Shown: positions 1-11,724 of the stretch, piece after piece
Numbering within the stretch: the stretch's first letter is position 1
How the letters are laid out: each line of letters begins with the position of its first letter
Notes under the pieces: generated by a model
Seen by the model: only the letters and a program-made list of their open reading frames with translations
The model's database searches: none
What the model was told of the DNA's origin: nothing
Translations under genes and position numbers: made by a program
From: Hydractinia symbiolongicarpus
Lineage: Eukaryota > Cnidaria > Hydrozoa > Anthoathecata > Hydractiniidae
Assembly (NCBI RefSeq): GCF_029227915.1
Contig: NC_079876.1
Location: forward strand, 22,568,001 to 22,632,000
DNA length: 64,000 nucleotides
Reading direction: 5' to 3'

Positions 1-397
1 GTACAGTCCAGATGTAAGCGTACGCGTACGCTCAAGTTTCACACCTTTTTCTCGGAGGCGGTAGTTGTTTGTCTTTTGTTCTTATTAATTATCTTGGAGT
101 CTTGTAAGTCATTAACTTGCGCGTAATAAACAAAAGATTATTGAAGAAAAAATAGCTTATTATAACTGCGCGTAACTATTGTTAAATAGTGTTAACATAA
201 CTATTCCCAATAGCATAATTGCAAATGTTATCAACTCTATCAATGTGACACGAAGAGCCATTGTTTAATATTTTTATTAAACAAAGGTTTTGCGTGGAAA
301 CTAAATAGACTAGCGAGAAGGCATTGTTGGTTGCGCGGGTTAAATAAAGCCTTTACGCGATAGAAATTATTTTATTTTAACAAAGATTGAAAATTTT

Positions 398-592
398 TTT
401 AGATTGCATTTTAAAACTTTAAAAACGAAAAACGGCGATATGTTTTTTTAGATCGCATTTTAAAAGTTTTAAAACGAAAAACGGCGATAGAAATGTAATT
501 TTAGATCGCATTATAAAAGTTTTAAAACGGAAAACGGCGATAGATATTTTTTTTTTTAGATCGCATTTTAAAAGTTTTAAAACGAAAAACGG
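398..592. repeat. Four-copy tandem repeat, ~50-56 bp unit
   Basis: Four consecutive copies of an AT-rich unit can be read. Each contains GATCGCATT (GATTGCATT in the first copy), then TTTTAAAA, then ACGAAAAACGGCGATA. The copies differ by small indels in the T runs. The array lies at the 3' edge of the Gypsy remnant (which is on the minus strand), so it could be an untranslated or LTR-internal repeat of that element, or an independent minisatellite. No coding potential. Confidence 0.85.
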
Positions 593-1060
593 TCTATATG
601 TGTCTCTGTCTTGTTATGCACATCATGGTCGATCTGCTGTTGTCTTCGTTCCTCTTCTAAATTTCTGGTATGTGTCGCTGATCGCCGTTTTTCCATGCTG
701 GGTAAGTGGTCTTGTAATGGACAACCTAGCAGGAGTTGAGCAGGGCTTGATTCACATTGCAATGGTGTCATGCATATTGCCATTAATCCTGCTTTGATGT
801 CTTCCTTGCTTTCAATGCATTTCTTCATCATGCTTTTGATTATTTTGACTGCTGCTTCAGCAAGTCCATTAGATTGTGGCTATCTGGTACTTGACGTTTT
901 ATGTTAAAAGCCCCATTCTTTAGCAAAATCTCTGAAGAGTTTGGATGCATACTGTGGTCCATTATCTGAGAATACCTCATCTGGAATACCGTTCCTGGCA
1001 AAGGAATCCTTAACTGCTTCTATTACGTTGGCTGATTTACTTTGTTGTAGTTTATACAGC
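577..1060 (-). pseudogene. Gypsy integrase catalytic core, broken
   Basis: On the minus strand SDNGPQYASKLF (second catalytic Asp) is followed ~40 codons later by PQSNGLAEAAVK, whose Glu is the third residue of the D,D-35-E triad. A stop interrupts between them. The open frame 831-577 then continues into the basic integrase C-terminal region. It lies downstream (in transcription order) of the RNase H domain, as expected for Gypsy. Nonfunctional because of multiple stops and frame changes. Confidence 0.8.
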
Positions 1061-1208
1061 TCTGCCATAATGAATAGTATTCTGTAATTATCAGGTAGGT
1101 TTCATTATAAATTTCAGACAAATTTAATCTTCTGCCATGGTTTAGTTGGTAATGGTGGAGCAGTTAAAGGCTTGGCTCCCTTTTATGCTGCATATTTGGC
1201 ACACGTTA

Positions 1209-1249
1209 TACACCTTTGCACTAAGTAGAGAACTTAGTGCAAAGGTGTA
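1209..1249. repeat. Perfect 18-bp inverted repeat, 5-nt loop
   Basis: The left arm 1209-1226 and right arm 1232-1249 are exact reverse complements, separated by AGAGA. It interrupts the integrase N-terminal region of the Gypsy remnant and probably arose by local inverted duplication in this copy. It has no obvious role. Confidence 0.9.
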
Positions 1250-1794
1250 CAACATGTTGATTCATCCCGGCCAATAACAGCTCTGTCTGGCATGTTGCTT
1301 TGATTTTTCAATGCCTTGGTGACCCATGTGTATGCGGTTCAAAATATCTGTTCTCATGCTTGTTGGTATTATATATCGCGTTCTCCTTTCACCAAGATAC
1401 CTTTAATTTCAGAGCGATCGTCTGCTGTCAAAATAAGGTTGGCATGCCTCTGGGCATTTATTTTTTGATGTAGGCCACCCTTCTTGAATTATTTGTTTCT
1501 AATATTGTAACTCTGGGTCCCTCTGAGTATGTCTCTTTATCTCCTCCAATCTAGTATTTGAAGTTGGCATTTTTCGTTTTGTCAATTCTATTTGTGTTAA
1601 CCTCTTGTTCGACTAACAGGTCTGTGTTGGTGCCCTAGATAATGCATCAGCATCCTTTAGTTGGATGCCCTTTATGTGGTGTGCAGTGAAGGAGTATTGT
1701 AGTAAGGTCATCCTCATTCTTTGGATGTGTGGTGACAAAAATGCAACCAACATTTTTGGGTTTAGTATTGGTATCAGTGGCTAATGGTCCGTTT

Positions 1795-2560
1795 CTATCG
1801 TAAATTCTGGTAGGCCATGTATGTACATATGTGCATTTTCCTACATCCACATGAAACTGCTAGCATTTCTATCTGTATGGAATGGCAGTTCTTTTCTGTA
1901 ACTGTTAAAAATCTGGACGCACAGGAAACTGGATGCCACTTTTCCCGATGTTGTTGGTATAATATCACACTAATTCCATTCAACTTGCTACTATCCACTC
2001 TAAATTTTGTGGCTTTTGTCACATCATATAACTTCAAGATTTTGGGTGATGTTAAAAGTTTCTTGATCTCCTAGAATGCTTGGTCATGGACCAATGTCCA
2101 TAGCCACAAATTTTTAGTCGACAACAAGTTCCTAAACAATACGGCTATCAGTGCCAATCTGTCCGTGTATTTTGACATTTGATGGGCCATACCCATAAAT
2201 AATAATTCTGTTAAGGTATTTGGAGTTGGATAGTTGACGATTGCATCAGTTTTAAATGTTGATGGTTCTACTCCACTTGGAGATATTTTATGTCCTAAAA
2301 ATTCAACTTTATTTGTTTTGAACTTGCACTTTGCTGGGTTAAGTACCACTCCCTTTGGCGAAATGTGTTTAATAGTTTGTGCATTCTTTCATCATGGTTT
2401 TTTCATCATGCCAGTCTTTCATCTACTTACTCCAGTTGATATAGTTCTCTATCAATACAGCTGTTTAGTTTAGTCAAGTCTATACACAGACGGATGTCCT
2501 TGTTGTTGGGCTTTAGTACTGCCACTATTGGGTGGCACCAGTGGGCTGGTCAACTTTTGT
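1795..2560 (-). pseudogene. Gypsy reverse transcriptase and RNase H, broken
   Basis: The frame near 2560-2450 gives AVLKPNNKDIRLCIDLTKLN, the conserved RT fingers block. 2349-2071 encodes the thumb (NPAKCKFKTNKVEFLGHKIS). 2037-1795 encodes RNase H with VDSSKLNGISVILYQ and the later SIQIEMLAVSCGC block. The YxDD-bearing palm is not intact in a single frame (2350-2450 is disrupted). The family assignment rests on the motif order and the direct RT-RH junction. Confidence 0.8.
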
Positions 2561-3170
2561 GATAACTCCTAACAATTCCATTCGTATAATTTCCATTTCC
2601 AATTTCCATTCTACATCCCCCAATCACGTAAATACTTTTGGGTATTCTGTCAGGAAAACATTGCTTTTTTTTACCATTGGCGTCCTTTTCTGTCTTTATT
2701 TGTCCACAAGACACTGTCTGTGTTGCATGTAGTGTTGCTACTTTTAATCGATTAATGGCTGGTTTACCTAACAATGCACAGGTTAGGTTGTCACATACAT
2801 ATACAATTTCTTTGCACTCTTCTTCACCCCATCCAAAATCCAGGTATGTGTATCCCAACCATTTCGGGGGTTGATTTGCTGGACCTTTTAGTTTCTTTCT
2901 GGTTGTTTTTAATAAGTTTTTGTTCAAGTTCAACTTTTTAGATCATCACTTGGTATAACCGTTACATCTGCTCCAGTGTCTATTTTAAAGTTGATGCCCC
3001 CCTCCATTTGGAGTCAGCATTTCTATTTTCTAAGAAAATGCTTCATTATGGCTGTTTACAGAGCCTATAGGAAAAGCAACCCTAGACTTTCCGTTGCTTC
3101 TTCTTCTTCCTCCACATTGTCAATCCAGCCATGACAAACTTCACTTCCTTTTTTCATGGTCCAATGATTA

Positions 3171-4166
3171 GGTAAAATATCTGGAGGGTTATTTTCGGGC
3201 CAAATGTGAGAAGTATGTGAATAACGGCCTTTAGAGCCTTTATGCTCAAAGTTAGTTTTTATATACTACTGAGCAAATATGTGACATCTTTTAAATGTGA
3301 CATCTTTTAAATGAAACGTCATTCAGAGTCAACGGTTTTGAGATCCCTAGTTTTTTTTTTATTATGCCAGTAAAAAATATCTTAAGTTGTGCATAAATAA
3401 TTTATTTATTATATATATAAATTATATATAAACAAAGCAATTATTTTGTTTTTCTTTATAAATTGTATGAAATAGCACCCTAGCTATGAACATCTTTCAA
3501 TAATTTGATCTTGAGAAAGCCCACCAAAGTCTTAACTAAATATAAAAAAGTAATAAGTTACTCAAGCAAACTGCTAAACTGTAAGACCAAAAAATATCTA
3601 CTCTTTACAGGAAAACATGAACAGGAGAAGCAAGATTAACAAAATAACAATCAGCCACTTGACAGCCTATAAAACAATTTCTCAAAATCACGGCGCTCTA
3701 ATAGCGAAAAAAAATATCAAAACACCTGCAAAATACAGTAGTTTGCTGTTTTGTCCCTTACCTAGAACCATGTTACCAGCCACCCCCCCCCCCCCCCCCC
3801 CATTACCAATTTTCAAGTCCAAAACTAGTAGCGTAGTGTTGGCAGAAGGTTGGAAAGATGGTATACTTTCGCCAAAAATATATTTTTTTAATTTTGTGTT
3901 TTGTTCGACGCAACAACTCGAAATCCTTAACACACATGGATAATATATTTATATATCTATAAAGAAGAAAAGTATATTGTTCCAATACTCTTTATTTCAG
4001 TAAAATTATAATAATACAAAAAAAGTTCCAATAACTTAAAAGATGATAAAAATACAAAGTTTAAGAAAAAATACGGAAGCCGTTTTGATTTTGTACGCTT
4101 TTCACCGTAGCGAAACAGCTGTAAGCTCTTGTTACTATCTTAGAATGTAATAATAATAATAATAAC

Positions 4167-4234
<68 letters not shown>

Positions 4235-5319
4235 ATATTTTTAGTGGCATGCCCAGAAAGACCACTTTGCTTTTTAGACAGCAATTACAATTCTTTCCAC
4301 TGGGGGCCACTAAAATATGTGTTGCTCAACAAAAAGTGGGGTATTTCATTGTTTACTATACAACCCCCTGCAAGTGTATGAAAATCATAATCGATAAAGT
4401 GAGAATAGCTGTCAATCATATTTTTTAAAGCAATGGGTGATGTTATGCAACACAGTTTAGCATATGGGCTATCTTTTGCGAAAAATATTGACTAAGAAAA
4501 AACACAACATTTAAACACCCCAAAAAAGGTACTGATTGTGTGAAGCACTTCCTTGTTTTAAAAAAGAAAATTAGGTACACATGTGTGTTTATTTACCTTT
4601 CAAACTTCCAAAAGCTTTCAAAAAAGGATAAATCCTACTATACTGGAAACTTACACTTGCAGACGGGACTCTACTTGCAGATCCGTACTTGCTACAGGCT
4701 AGTGATTGGAGTGACAATGTTTTACTAATTCCAGATATAAGTTACGTTGATTTGTATGCAAATTTGGTTCACACACCAAGTGAGCTCACACACAAGTCAC
4801 CTAAAGCACAAAATCCTTGAAGGCTACTTTTACCTATCTGGGCATGTACAAGAAGTTTATTGTCACCACTTAAAAGAATTCTGCCACATAAGTTCTTCCA
4901 CGCTACTAATCCAAAGGCAGGGGAAAGCTCAAAGATTGTACGATACTTGGGTTGTAATGCCCAAAACAGGTTGGATTGACTTTGCAAATGGCACCTGTGT
5001 ATAACGTATATATAAATATTATGAATTATCACAATATCAACTTTTTCTAGGCTTGGCTTAGCTTGCAGTCATGTTGCTGCATTATGTCGCATGTGCTACA
5101 TTGGAGCTGAATAAAACGGCATATCCTAGTGTTTGTGTTCTTAGAAAAAAGCAAGAAAAAGAATTCATCTTTTCAGGTTCATCACCCTTAAGCAAGAATC
5201 GAAAAGAACAGAAACACTTCCAAAAATTGATGATCCTTTTGAAGACACATTAAAAGTTTTTGTATCACCTGATCTAATAAAAATATTTACTAAAAAAGAT
5301 CAAGGACATCTCGATAAAG
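3171..5319. other. Gene-poor stretch with low-complexity tracts
   Basis: No protein family recognised. It contains an exact 16-bp tandem duplication of GTGACATCTTTTAAAT (3281-3312), a pure C19 run at 3783-3801, and a long TAA microsatellite (4147-4232, one CAA interruption). The short open frames here are driven by base composition and low complexity. Confidence 0.7.
4147..4232. repeat. (TAA)n microsatellite
   Basis: About 28 consecutive TAA units with one imperfection (AAC). A simple-sequence repeat, probably polymorphic. Confidence 0.97.
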
Positions 5320-6566
5320 TTAAAGGCGCGTAATCACCCTGTTGGCAAATTTTTTGAGGCGCCTATTTTATCGTAAATATTGAAAGATATGAACAAGAAA
5401 ACATTGCCCTGAAAATTTTTTGAAAACTGACAACCGGAACATGTTTAAATGTTTTATAGAAATAACAAACTCACCCCAGTTTCTCTTCGCCTACAGAACC
5501 GCCATTGCATTTCATTGCACGAATCATGCGATAATAAACGCACAGCTAAACCGATCACATGTTTGCTGGATTCATGCCATTACGGAAAAAATAATGAATG
5601 AGAGAGTATCCGGAGCTGTGTTTCCATCGTAATGCTTTTATAAATGTATCAACAAAGTTCCGAACATGATAAATCAGATAAATCAATCAAAGTTTCTGTG
5701 TTATTCTGTGTTGAAAGCAACATTGACCACTTCTTGTTGTTGTGAAGACAGCTTCGCCTGGCTAGCTGTCTTACTTTTTGATTATTTTCCTTTGTTCAAA
5801 CAATTAGTCGTTTCCTTATGGAGACAGTATCAGATCTAGACAATTAGAATACTTAAATTTCCCCTTTCATGCTCTATATTTAATTATCTCCATAGTGCTT
5901 TAACTATCTTAAACTATCACAATGAGCATTCTCCCTGTTGGGTTTTTTAGCTTATAATATGCAATAATCCCGATCATCAATAAAAAAGAAAGAGCGTGAT
6001 AAGCATTAATTATCATAATTAATAACCACAAGGCACTGCTGTGATTTCTTCTTTCTGCTTTGTTTAGTCTGTTCTCCAAAAACAATGGCGAATAGAATAG
6101 AAGAATATTAAATCTAAGTGGAGAAAGTGATATGGATGTTTTTACGTGCGACCTCTTTTTTAAACAAAACCAAAATTTCTTTCCACTTTTTGATGGCATG
6201 TTTTACAAAGAAAAACAAGCCAAAAAGAACAGACTGAACGAAGCCTACCATAATGCCGATTATATCGAACTTCATCTCAGTGCTCAATTAAAGATAATGC
6301 TGTTTGTTTACCTATGGTTTCACACGAACATTTTGCGACGGCCCACTTATTAGACGAGAATAAGAGATCAACAAGAACGTTGAATATGACGACTGGAAAA
6401 AAACAAAACAATAAATTCAAGATATTGAAGTACCATTATTTTCATTTCTAGTAGGTTTTATATCCTCAAATTTTCAGGAAAGTCATAACTCAGTCTAAAC
6501 TTTGAAATAAATATAAAAAATGTATATAGTAATTTTTTTTCGATAAGGGTGATTACGCGTCTTTAA
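5320..6566. mobile_element. Candidate non-autonomous DNA transposon (1.25 kb, 21-bp TIR)
   Basis: The 21 bases at 5320-5340 (TTAAAGGCGCGTAATCACCCT) are repeated in inverse orientation at 6546-6566 with one mismatch. Between them there is no recognisable coding region. Two short minus-strand hydrophobic open frames are not convincing. No target duplication is obvious, so the element call rests only on the spaced inverted repeat. Confidence 0.4.
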
Positions 6567-7863
6567 GGCAGATTGCTCCAGATATTGCTATTTTTAAAAG
6601 CATAAGTTAAGGCCTTGACGATGAATAAAACCAGGACAGTGACACAGGTAGTGCAAAAAAAATGAACAAAATAACCTTCCTGAACCTCTGACACCAACAA
6701 CAATAAATAAAACTGATGCAGCAAAATAAAAAGTATTGAAGTTATGAAATAAATGCAAAGTCGTGTTTCCAAAATCAATATGGTAATTTAAATAAAGTAA
6801 CAAAAACTTAAAGTATCAGTAGCAAATGGATGTTGCACAGGGCTAGGTGTATAACTGCATCATTTTAAAATCTGGCTTAACATGTGAATGACATTGAATG
6901 GTATCATTATTCATGCGTAAACATAACTAGAGCTCCTAAAAACTGGTTATGTCCAAACTGTTCCAAAAAGAATTAGAAACCTAATTTTTTTAAGTTGAAG
7001 TATATATGTTTGTATCCGGAAAGGTTATGTATAAAGTATATATGTATAAGTAAGTTAAGATATACATAAAAAGTTAGTTAAATTTACATCTATATATAAT
7101 TTACAAAATGCCTTGGCTTATATTGATTAGTGCACAAACAAGCACCATTACATTATCCATTAGGTCGGTAATGGGAATAGTCGTACTTAGAATAAAAAAG
7201 TTCCTAATCTTCCAATAACCCTCTCAATATGTATTCACACATTTGCAATCTGCCTTGACTGATCAACATCAGCAGCAGACATTTGGTCCTTTCCTTGAGT
7301 AAATTCTGGGGTCTTCAAAAACGCTTCTCTTGTGGCCAACTCTTGTTAAATCAGAAAATCTCTATTTGCTAAAACCATATCACCATTCTCTACCAAGTCC
7401 ATAACTACACTTTTGATGTTGATTTCTTTATCTGATCTTGTCAAGCAATTAAATATTTAATAGTATTGGTACTTTTGTAATTGGACCAAGTTTGTGCCCT
7501 AGCATTCAAGCTGAATGGTTGCTGAATAAAAATTTCTGTACGGTCTATTATGCAACAACAGCTTTTGTAACATCGAAAACATTTCAGTAAATTCATGCCA
7601 TATTAGTGTAAACAATAATGACTTTGCTAACAGTGGTAACTCTTATCGATGGATGCGAGAAATCACAATTGGTCGAACTATATGCAATGTTTTTATTAAG
7701 GAGTCCAAGTTTCAAGTTAAGGAGGAACACAAGGACATGATCTTTTTGCATCAACAATTTTGTTTCTGGTCTTACTATGGTCTTAACAATATTGACCACC
7801 CAATTGAATCTTCCTTTGATGAAGCCACTATAAAAAAAGATCATGACATTCTTTCAATGACCT

Positions 7864-7969
7864 ATAGCAAAATTTACTGACTGAAAGAGTTTTGTTTCTG
7901 TTTCATGTGTTTTAAAATTATATACATATAGCAAAATTTACTGACTGAAAGAGTTTTGTTTCTGTTTCA
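7864..7969. repeat. 43-bp direct duplication, 63-bp period
   Basis: The 43 bases at 7864-7906 recur exactly at 7927-7969, starting ATAGCAAAATTTACTGACTG. They lie between the THAP and HTH regions of the transposon remnant and look like a recent local duplication. Confidence 0.9.
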
Positions 7970-8403
7970 TATGTTTCATTCATTCTATTTGCATGGTCAT
8001 TACTTAATCCCTTGTATTTGTTTGAAATATTCTGTTTTTTAGCCGTCTCATTATTTAATTTTTTTCTCCAGTTCTTATACCTTGTCACATAATTCTGACA
8101 TTGAAGGGGCTTTTTTTCTTCTGCCAGATCATTGTCAGTTTCGCTTTTGTGTAGGAATTCAGGTGCTAATTTTCATCGTTTTGTGAGTCTAGAATATCTC
8201 TCGTACTTTCTTTTTTCAGTTACTCTTTTTTCAGTCCCTGCAAGTACTGAGGGTATCTAGTCTGGGTTAGATGGATACTTGGACTTTTTCCTGAAAAAAA
8301 GGCACAAAAAAACTTTGAGAGAAAAGATTTGGCTGAAGAGGTTAGAAAACGAGGATGTTTCACACTGCTTTACAAAACAACTTTTAAAAAACAGTGCAGT
8401 AGG

Positions 8404-8601
8404 TCACTTACTAGATACAAAGTGTAAATGACACATTTTGGCATTCTTTATCAACTTTTCTGACCATTCAATTATGCCAATTGCAGGCAGCCATCTCTCC
8501 TTCAACACAGGATGCTTTTTGTTTGGAATTTTAGAAAACCCACCATCATCTCCTGTCTTCCGACGATTTGCACAATTAGGTACGCAACAGCTATCTTGCA
8601 T
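8404..8601 (-). pseudogene. THAP zinc-finger domain fragment
   Basis: Open frame of 65 residues. CxxxxC (CCVPNC) near the N-terminus is followed by a conserved Trp-Leu (ERWLPAIG), a second Trp (EWSEK) and CxxH (CHLHF), the C2CH signature of THAP DNA-binding domains. In transposons this domain binds the terminal repeats. The frame closes right after CxxHF, so an intron or decay separates it from the downstream transposase. It is part of the 7130-8601 element rather than a host THAP gene, because DDE_4 residues follow. Confidence 0.75.
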
Positions 8602-8799
8602 TGTTATAAAAATAACAGTTTTTTAAAGTATCTTAAAAATAATAATACCTAAAAAGCACACATCTTTTCTCCTCAATCTTTAACTAAATGTTCTACTCAC
8701 CCTCCATTTTTAAAATACGTCTTTAGTTAATGGATTGTTTCCACTGGCGGACACTGAAACAAAAAAGAAAAAAGAATTATGAACCTTAGACTGTCTCAG

Positions 8800-9330
8800 A
8801 TCAATCAAACATAGTAACATATTTTATATTTTGTGAAAATTGAAAAGGAAGAAGAATTAAAATTAAAATTAAAAAGTGATCTCCATTAGAGATGAAAGTC
8901 TTAAAAGAAAGCAGACTTCCATTACAGGTCACTTGTTTTAGAAGATTATTCCACATTTTTGCAGCTTTAATTGGAAATCTTTTTTTGTCAAATTCTGATT
9001 TTTTGCCAAAAGGAATTTTGAGCACATGTAATCAGGAGCAATGTGATCCATGGCCTTGAAAACTAACATGGCATGGTTTTTGATGAGTAGATTATTCAAT
9101 AAATATTCCTTCTTTTTCCCAAGAAAGGTACGGACACATTTTAATCGTTTTTTAGTGTTCCCAATCTACCTTGGGTGGCACAAGCCGATACAGAGGAGCA
9201 GTAGTTGAAATATGGCATGACAAGTGCTGTAATTAAAAGGTTTTTGGTGTACGATGTTAAACAAAATGCAATGGCTCTAATTTTAGAATATTTAGTAAGA
9301 TTTTTCTATTTATGCCATTAATGTGCTTCA
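8800..9330 (-). mobile_element. LINE 3' fragment (RT C-terminus)
   Basis: Minus-strand frames give ALVMPYFNYCSS, MLVFKAMDHIAPDYMCSKF and FPIKAAKMWNNLL in order. These are typical of the region after the RT palm of CR1/L2/Jockey-type LINEs. It is 5'-truncated with frame changes. Tail sequence beyond 8800 is not clearly defined. Confidence 0.7.
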
Positions 9331-9779
9331 TTCGTCTAAATGATAATTTTGGGACAATTTTACACATTTGGCCCAAATTTTCTGATTTCGGACAGGTGTC
9401 CAAAATTTCCTTTTAATTATATGGACAATTTTTCTTGGATTAATAATCTTTTCACAGAATAACAAATCTTATTTCGTTCTTGAGATATCCTGTTTTAACT
9501 GAGAGGGTATTTTGAAGTATTTTTTCATAACGTTTTTGTCCGCTACGAAACAGCCGCGGCTGTGTGGTGTTATTTGTTTACTTTTCAGTGTTAAGCTCCT
9601 TTAAATGTGGCATTTGCGTGGCAGGAAAAAAGGGTCTTTTCCTATGGACTTCTCACATGAACATAGTTTTAAGAATTTAGGGTGGGCGTTACGAATGTTT
9701 GATGTAAGAGTCGACCGTCCGAACCTATATTTAGCCTGCGAGACTTTGACTGTTACATAAAATCCTCATCTAACAGCTA

Positions 9780-10192
9780 CCGCAGCACTGCGTATCTATG
9801 ATCGTACCAAATATTGCATACTGTTCACATACAAATTACTTCCACCACTCATACAGAATGCGTGTTTTGAAGTTACTAGACGACAGAGCAGATAACATCA
9901 TACGACACTAACATTACATAATTATCACATGAGAAAGCTCTGTGCCACTGTGCATAAATGTTTAACAGGCGACGTTCCTAATTTTGAAGAGTATTTTGAA
10001 GTGATATGCCACAACATCGGGACAAGAAACAACCAACACTCCTACGTTTTCCAACAGTTAAGCTCGAATTGACAAAAAAGCGTTTTTTTTCAATGGTGCA
10101 CTAAACTATAATATACTTCCACTTGATATGCATTTAGAAATTGACACAAAGAACTTCACTGCTAAGTTAAAGAATTTTTTTGTATGAGGTAA
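9780..10192 (+). mobile_element. LINE 3' fragment (RT C-terminus)
   Basis: Plus-strand translation gives HKCLTGDVPNFEEYFEV, then RNNQHSYVFPTVKLELTKK, FNGALNYNILPLDM and KNFTAKLKNFF. This is the C-terminal signature of non-LTR reverse transcriptases. It is a short 5'-truncated copy with one stop upstream, independent of the fragment on the opposite strand at 8800-9330. Confidence 0.7.
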
Positions 10193-11626
10193 TTTTGAGT
10201 TTTTAGTAATTTACCAGTTTACCAGTTCGGTATGTCTATCATGATATGTGCCCACTTTTGCCTTTTCCTTTTCATGTAAGTGCGTTTCTTTTTTTTCTTT
10301 TTTGTTTGTCATTTTCAATTCGCTTTTTAATTTTCACGACAAAATAAATTAGACGCCAAATTCATTGTTTACATTGGTTAACCGCGTTCTGATTGGTCTA
10401 ATACTAGCAGCGAAACCTTTAGCCGCGAAAAAGTAGGAGCTGTTTTTACGCTTCAGCGAAGCGAATATTTCGATGTAAAATCATTACAAACAAAACTGTG
10501 CATGCTCACATACAATTCGCCGTCGAATTCGCCGTTCAATTCGCTTCGTGAAAATCCCCCTGTAAGCGCGTAACTATATTCGGCAGAAATTGTTAATTAT
10601 ACATTATTTAAAGGGGGATTGTTGAGGCTTAATATTTTTGGTGACAGATAATAGTATTTTAGCTATAAAATCGTGACAAGTGTGTTATAACAGAAAAATA
10701 TGGATATATAGTCTGGAAATAACCTTTCTTAACTAAATAGTATGTAAAAAAAAATTTCTGATTTTTAAAAGGGTTACTGCCACCTTACGCAGGCAAATGG
10801 CATTTCACGTCAACATTTTTTTGTCCACACTAAATAGATTAAATTACATATACTGAGAATCTATTGACTAGACTTTAGAATAAGCCCTTTTTCCTGCCAC
10901 TAAAAAAGACAGCTTGTAGATTAGTGCAACATTTTATTTTATTCATTTTTCATTCATTAAATGTAAACATTCATTGCTATGATGCCAAAAAGCCCCTGAA
11001 AAGCCTAAAAAACACTAATCAAAACCTGTGGCAACTCTACTTAGTAAACTTTATCATTTTGACTATGCGCCGTCACTAAGGCAAATTGGCAAAAGTGTGT
11101 GAACAGGGCTAGTGTTTGTGCAACGGCAAAACGTTCTTCCTGTGATTTAGTTCTCAATTCTGTGATGTGTTTAATTTAATGTGAGAAGACTATAGGAATA
11201 TATTTTATGATTGTATTTTATGATTGAAATGATTGCAATACATGCCTTCCGTGCCTATAAGGAAGCTATTATCTGCTTCAAACATTTTTATTTATATTTT
11301 CTTCTACTGCTCAAAAAGTGCTGATACTCCTCTGGAAAGGCTGAAGCACACCAAGCCTGTTTTTACATTATTCAATAACTGTGTTGCCTTGATTTTACAC
11401 CATCATCTTACCACTTTTGTTGTGTAAATGTATGGTTGAAATTAAACATTGCATGCATGCTATCTGAAAGATGGTTACCATCTTAATTCCACTTTCATTT
11501 ATAATAGTCATCTCACATAGTAACCAAGGTTTTTTTACTAATACTGAGTTTGTTGTATCTACTACTGTTATATAACTTTAGGTGATCCACCAATTCGTTT
11601 TTGTGACAGTTTTCTTTTTTATTCAG
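10193..11626. other. No gene recognised
   Basis: AT-rich sequence upstream of the Asterix exon. It may be the upstream intron of that gene, since the N-terminal exon was not found. There is no convincing coding region or structured repeat. Confidence 0.5.
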
Positions 11627-11724
11627 ATGAAATGGGCTGCTTGGGCTGCTGTGTACTGCTCATTTATTAGCTTCGCAAACTCTCGTGCGTCTGAAGATGC
11701 CAGACAAATGTTTAGCAGCTTTTT
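11627..11724 (+). CDS. WDR83OS: Asterix / PAT complex subunit, penultimate exon
   Basis: This exon encodes [20 protein letters not shown] followed by [12 protein letters not shown]. It is preceded by a pyrimidine-rich tract and AG acceptor (ending 11626) and followed by a GTAAGT donor at 11725. The sequence matches the central transmembrane region of Asterix, a small conserved ER membrane protein. With CCDC47 it forms the PAT complex that chaperones multi-pass membrane proteins at the Sec61 translocon. The exon ends after two bases of a Leu codon, completed by the next exon. The N-terminal exon(s) should lie upstream; I could not identify them here. It is the only clearly recognised intact host gene in the window. 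Confidence 0.9.

Larger units (their letters stand above)
577..3170 (-). mobile_element. Degraded Ty3/Gypsy-type retrotransposon pol (PR-RT-RH-IN)
   Basis: Minus-strand translation gives the Ty3/Gypsy domain order in broken frames. An aspartic protease with an IDTGADVTVIP active site lies near 2970. RT follows, with RLCIDLTKLN near 2490 and the thumb/connection block KCKFKTNKVEFLGHKIS at 2350-2071. RNase H (KFRVDSSKLNGISVILYQQ) is at 2037-1795. Integrase shows an HMGHQGI-type zinc knuckle near 1320, SDNGPQYASK near 975 and PQSNGLAEA near 870. Stops and frameshifts interrupt every domain, and no LTR was recognised. Order PR-RT-RH-IN identifies Gypsy rather than Copia. It is an inactive fossil; the gag part would lie beyond ~3.2 kb and is not recognisable. 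Confidence 0.85.
7130..8601 (-). mobile_element. THAP + HTH + DDE_4-type transposon remnant
   Basis: Minus strand. 8601-8404 encodes a THAP-type C2CH finger: MQDSCCVPNCANRR at the N-terminus, tryptophans at the expected places, then KMCHLHF. 7844-7593 encodes the helix-turn-helix region (HVLVFLLNLKLGLLNKNIAY). Broken frames from 7560 to 7130 give [14 protein letters not shown], VGHKRSVFEDPRIYSRKGPN and a terminal ERVIGR-like region. This order is characteristic of the THAP/HTH_Tnp_4/DDE_Tnp_4 transposases common in cnidarians and other animals. Many stops make it a pseudogene. A P element is unlikely because the C-terminal part resembles DDE_4. Confidence 0.7.

Noticed and set aside
3688-3933. 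Open frame with a poly-Gly stretch
   Set aside because: The glycines are the reverse reading of the C19 run, and nothing else in it looks coding.
7130-8601. P-element transposase
   Set aside because: A THAP domain is present, but the following HTH and catalytic blocks resemble DDE_4-type transposases rather than P elements.
11233-11427. Upstream open frame as N-terminal exon of Asterix
   Set aside because: The residues do not match the expected conserved N-terminal region, and no donor in the right phase was seen.
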